Source of the DNA: Myxococcales bacterium
GTDB lineage: Bacteria > Myxococcota > Bradymonadia > REDH01
DNA length: 8,260 bases
NCBI GenBank assembly: GCA_018970625.1
Contig: JAGWVZ010000134.1
Coordinates: 1-8,260 of the forward strand
Reading direction: 5' to 3'
Under the pieces are notes generated by a model, which was not told where the DNA came from, made no database searches, and saw only the letters and a list, made by a program, of their open reading frames with translations. Shown here one piece after another: positions 6,190-8,260 of this stretch. How positions within the stretch are numbered: the stretch's first letter is position 1; each line of letters starts with the position of its first letter. A program made the translations under genes and the position numbers.

Positions 6190-6281
6190 TTGATCCAGGT
6201 GTCTTCCACGTTCGGTGGTGGGGCGCTCTACAAACCGGGACACAGGATTTTCGGCGAAGAGCCTCCCCCCTCTGCTTCCCA

Positions 6282-6671
6282 ATGGTTCGCATGGCCATTC
6301 GACTGCCCTCCATTCCCGGAAATCCTCATCTTGAGCGTCGTCAGATCGCGCGTTACGAGGTGAATGCGGAGATCACTCTCCACTCTGATAACAACTTTTT
6401 CTCCGGTCTGACCGAGAACCTGAGTGTTGGCGGACTCTTCGTCACCTCTGATGACGTTTTGCCTGCCACCGGTACCATTATCGAGCTCTCCCTGCGTCTG
6501 CCCGGCACACACTCAGACCTGCGCTGCACATGCGAAGTGCGTTGGCACGGAACCTCGCAGAATGGGCGACGCGGTTACGGCGTTCGATTTGTGTCACTGT
6601 CTCCCGAAGCAGAAGCGCTCATTCAGGACTTCATCCAGCATCGGAAGCCGCTTGTCCACACGGGTATCTGA
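6282..6671 (+). CDS. PilZ domain protein (predicted cyclic-di-GMP receptor, Myxococcus paralogous type)
   Basis: From this start the protein is 129 residues and almost entirely a PilZ domain, which binds the second messenger cyclic di-GMP and adjusts motility, adhesion or envelope functions. Both binding motifs are intact: RxxxR as R20-Q-I-A-R24 and the N-x-S-x-x-G loop as N46-L-S-V-G-G51. The pattern ENLSVGGLFV...LPATGTIIELSLRLPG...CEVRWHG...GYGVRFVSLSPEA resembles the single-domain PilZ subfamily abundant in Myxococcus (TIGR02266 type). The start is uncertain: ATG at 6282 or 6291 keeps only the domain, and neither has a clear ribosome-binding site. A TTG at 6162 would add 40 unrecognised residues. 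Its last 41 bp overlap the end of the opposite-strand HEAT-like gene. Confidence 0.88.
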   Translation: MVRMAIRLPSIPGNPHLERRQIARYEVNAEITLHSDNNFFSGLTENLSVGGLFVTSDDVLPATGTIIELSLRLPGTHSDLRCTCEVRWHGTSQNGRRGYGVRFVSLSPEAEALIQDFIQHRKPLVHTGI

Positions 6672-7668
6672 GCGCTCTTTCGACAACCTGTGCAACATGC
6701 ACCCCGGCACGACCAAGCTGCCCGTTGGTTGCCATCTGCTGAAGGAACGCAGCGGCGTGGTCGTCCAGAACCTCGACCGCGTCCAGTAGTCGCTCCACCA
6801 TGTGTTGCTGCTGCGAGTGCGCCCACATGACAATCGCGCGTCGCTCCGCGTCTGTACCAAAAACCAGTAGCTCGGCACGAGCACACAGCATGATCCGAAG
6901 CGCACGCGCGTGACTCCACTTGCGAAGCATTTCGAGTCCAGACGATTCACCGTACGCGGCCATCCAGCCTGCGAGGCGCACTCCAGCTTCACCGGGATCG
7001 CCCCGCTGCAGGAGAGATCGTAGTCGGGGTGGGACAGACGCGTTTACACGCAGGTACCGAATCGCCTCGAGCGTCCACGGACTGTCTGTGGCCACCAGAC
7101 CCACCAGCAGCTCCAGCGCGTCAGGATCCCCCAGCCGGTATCTCAACAGCGCGGAACGTCCCACAGACACACCACGAACTCGCTGGAGCCTCTCGAGTAC
7201 AGTCCTGTGGTCAAACGGCCTTCCCATCAGCAGCTCGGCCGCGCGCAACGCTACCGCGTCATCATCGCAGCGCACGGCTTGTTGCAGTACGTCGGTAGCC
7301 CCCACCCCTTCGGCTGCAAACTCAACCAGCCACCGCAAGAGCGCGTAGCGTACCGGCACCGGTACCTGCCCCGGATCACGCCCCATCGCCTCGATCCAGG
7401 ACAGTGACCAGTCAAATGGCAAACCACTGCGTGCTCTCACCAGCAACAGCCACGCCATGATGTCCTGAAGTCCCTCGGTAGCCCGCATCCAATCGAAGAC
7501 CTGCCGCACAAAGACGTCATCCAGACAGGCGATACTCTCTGCAGCGCGATTGGCGGATTCCCGGTCCGCATCCAGCAGTTGAAGGTACAGTGTAGAAATC
7601 GCTTCCGCATCCCCCGTGGTCGCCCTTAGCGCGATAGCCTGCAGGTCCAGAGGCGCAAGCGGTCCCAT
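6631..7668 (-). CDS. HEAT-like helical-repeat protein, unknown function
   Basis: This 345-residue protein has no catalytic motif I recognise. It is almost all predicted helix, rich in Leu, Ala and Arg, and reads like a degenerate HEAT or Armadillo solenoid. Repeat-like units include VALRAAELLMGRP (138-151), VGRSALLRYRLGDPDALELL (169-188), SPWTLEAIRYLRV (196-208) and EAGVRLAGWMAAYGESSGLEML (227-248). There is no signal peptide or membrane segment, so a cytoplasmic scaffold role is a guess. The ATG lies 2 nt after the TGA of the Arg/Gly-rich gene, and the ribosome-binding site (GGGGAGAG) sits at that gene's end, so the two are almost certainly translated from one message. The 3' end overlaps the PilZ gene tail-to-tail by 41 bp. 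Confidence 0.8.
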   Translation of the reverse strand: MGPLAPLDLQAIALRATTGDAEAISTLYLQLLDADRESANRAAESIACLDDVFVRQVFDWMRATEGLQDIMAWLLLVRARSGLPFDWSLSWIEAMGRDPGQVPVPVRYALLRWLVEFAAEGVGATDVLQQAVRCDDDAVALRAAELLMGRPFDHRTVLERLQRVRGVSVGRSALLRYRLGDPDALELLVGLVATDSPWTLEAIRYLRVNASVPPRLRSLLQRGDPGEAGVRLAGWMAAYGESSGLEMLRKWSHARALRIMLCARAELLVFGTDAERRAIVMWAHSQQQHMVERLLDAVEVLDDHAAAFLQQMATNGQLGRAGVHVAQVVERALRYPCGQAASDAG

Positions 7669-7670
7669 GG

Positions 7671-8260
7671 TCAGCTCTCCCCGGCAGTCCCACCACCAGA
7701 ACCACCCTGGCTTTCACCACCACCACCACCACCACCACCACCACCACCACCTCGACGACGACGGCGACGGCGTCTGGTGGCGTCTGCCGAACCTGCATCC
7801 AGCGGCCGCGCGTCTGCTGCAGGCCGCCCTGCGTTACCATCGGCCATGCTGGCACGGTCCTGTGCATCTCGCGGTGGCCTTGGGGGGCGAGGCCCCATCT
7901 GAGGTGAACGAGGGGCGTCGCCGCCTGAACGACGCTCGGCCAACGAAGGGCCTGGTGGACCTCCCGTCACGGCCCCTCCTGCGCCGCCCGCGGTCGGTCC
8001 GGGACGCCCCCGCCCATCACGACGCTGTCCACCACCGTCGCGTCGCTCACCACGACCATCCAGCCCCCTCGCATCCTGACGCCTTGCCGCACCAGACGGA
8101 TTCCCACCTTCCTGCGGCGTGGCACGGCCACCGGATGTCGACACGGCGCCATCCGCGGCCTGACCTTCTCCGTCACGGCGACGATTACGATTCCGACGCC
8201 TGCGCTTGCGGCCAGGGGAGCCATCAGCAGACGAATCAGCCGCCTCGCCATCATCACCAT
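7671..8260 (-). CDS. Arg/Gly-rich low-complexity C-terminal region of an unidentified protein (continues past right edge)
   Basis: The visible 195 codons are the C-terminal part of a longer protein. The chain is disordered and strongly basic: GRKRRRRNRNRRRDG near the right edge, then RGG-like patches (RRDGGGQRRDGRGRPG), a Pro/Arg stretch, eight consecutive Arg, twelve consecutive Gly and a Gly/Ser tail ending in GES. Such tails occur on RNA-binding proteins, for example DEAD-box helicases and pseudouridine synthases in myxobacteria-like genomes, but the folded part is outside the window, so the product is not named. The frame is preferred because it is open to the edge and its stop is 2 nt from the well-supported start of the HEAT-like gene. 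A 97-residue alternative frame with a hydrophobic start at 8260 is less convincing. Confidence 0.65.
   Translation of the reverse strand, partial: GDDGEAADSSADGSPGRKRRRRNRNRRRDGEGQAADGAVSTSGGRATPQEGGNPSGAARRQDARGLDGRGERRDGGGQRRDGRGRPGPTAGGAGGAVTGGPPGPSLAERRSGGDAPRSPQMGPRPPRPPRDAQDRASMADGNAGRPAADARPLDAGSADATRRRRRRRRGGGGGGGGGGGGESQGGSGGGTAGES
7716..7751 (-). repeat. (GGT)12 trinucleotide repeat encoding poly-Gly
   Basis: Twelve perfect GGT codons lie directly after eight Arg codons in the Arg/Gly-rich gene. A pure trinucleotide tract of this length can change copy number by slippage without breaking the frame, altering the length of the poly-Gly segment. Confidence 0.9.

Noticed and set aside
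7715..7751. CAC/ACC tandem repeat as a CRISPR or non-coding satellite
   Set aside because: It is a pure trinucleotide run without spacers and lies in frame within an open coding sequence as poly-Gly.
7967..8260. 97-codon minus-strand frame beginning with a hydrophobic, signal-like peptide at the right edge
   Set aside because: It overlaps the Arg/Gly-rich frame, which stays open to the edge and links directly to the next gene. The alternative has no family signature after its first 30 residues.

Overview
The window is GC-rich, densely coded bacterial DNA. It most resembles a predatory or social delta-proteobacterial lineage (Myxococcota/Bradymonadota-like). That placement is inferred from the gene mix: a MopE-type Cys/Asp metal-binding lipoprotein with a huge Gly-rich region, a PilZ domain of the Myxococcus paralogous type, a DUF1844 protein, an HtrA-like lipoprotein protease and a free-standing HPt protein. 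No rRNA, tRNA, CRISPR array, insertion sequence or phage gene is visible. It reads as chromosomal core/accessory sequence, not a mobile island.

Layout. Positions 1-857 hold a leftward pair: a small DUF1844 protein, then the N-terminal part of an HtrA/DegP-like serine protease lipoprotein that runs off the left edge. A divergent intergenic region (858-1025) carries a candidate sigma70-like promoter and a perfect 8+8 inverted repeat. Rightward from it come a 785-residue secreted lipoprotein (Cys-rich, MopE-like, beta-helix-like and Gly-rich regions) and, overlapping its last codons, a 125-residue HPt phosphotransfer protein. A 157-bp convergent gap (3751-3907), in which I see no convincing terminator, separates these from a leftward membrane-anchored, TPR-like protein.

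A second divergent region (4622-4754) holds a candidate promoter and a 7+7 dyad. It leads rightward to a beta-CASP metallo-beta-lactamase-fold nuclease (460 aa) and, after a 144-bp spacer with an imperfect hairpin, a PilZ protein. The PilZ gene overlaps tail-to-tail by 41 bp with a leftward HEAT-like helical-repeat protein. That gene starts 2 nt after the stop of an Arg/Gly-rich low-complexity protein, which enters from the right edge and contains twelve consecutive GGT codons.

How the genes may work together. Several point to the cell envelope and signalling (HtrA lipoprotein, Gly-rich surface lipoprotein, HPt, PilZ), and two to RNA metabolism (beta-CASP nuclease; possibly the RGG-like tail protein). 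Only the overlapping or abutting pairs (DUF1844-HtrA, lipoprotein-HPt, RGG protein-HEAT protein) are supported as co-transcribed units. I do not see a recognisable defence, secretion or biosynthetic system. The most unusual element is the Gly-rich lipoprotein with its overlapping phosphorelay gene.
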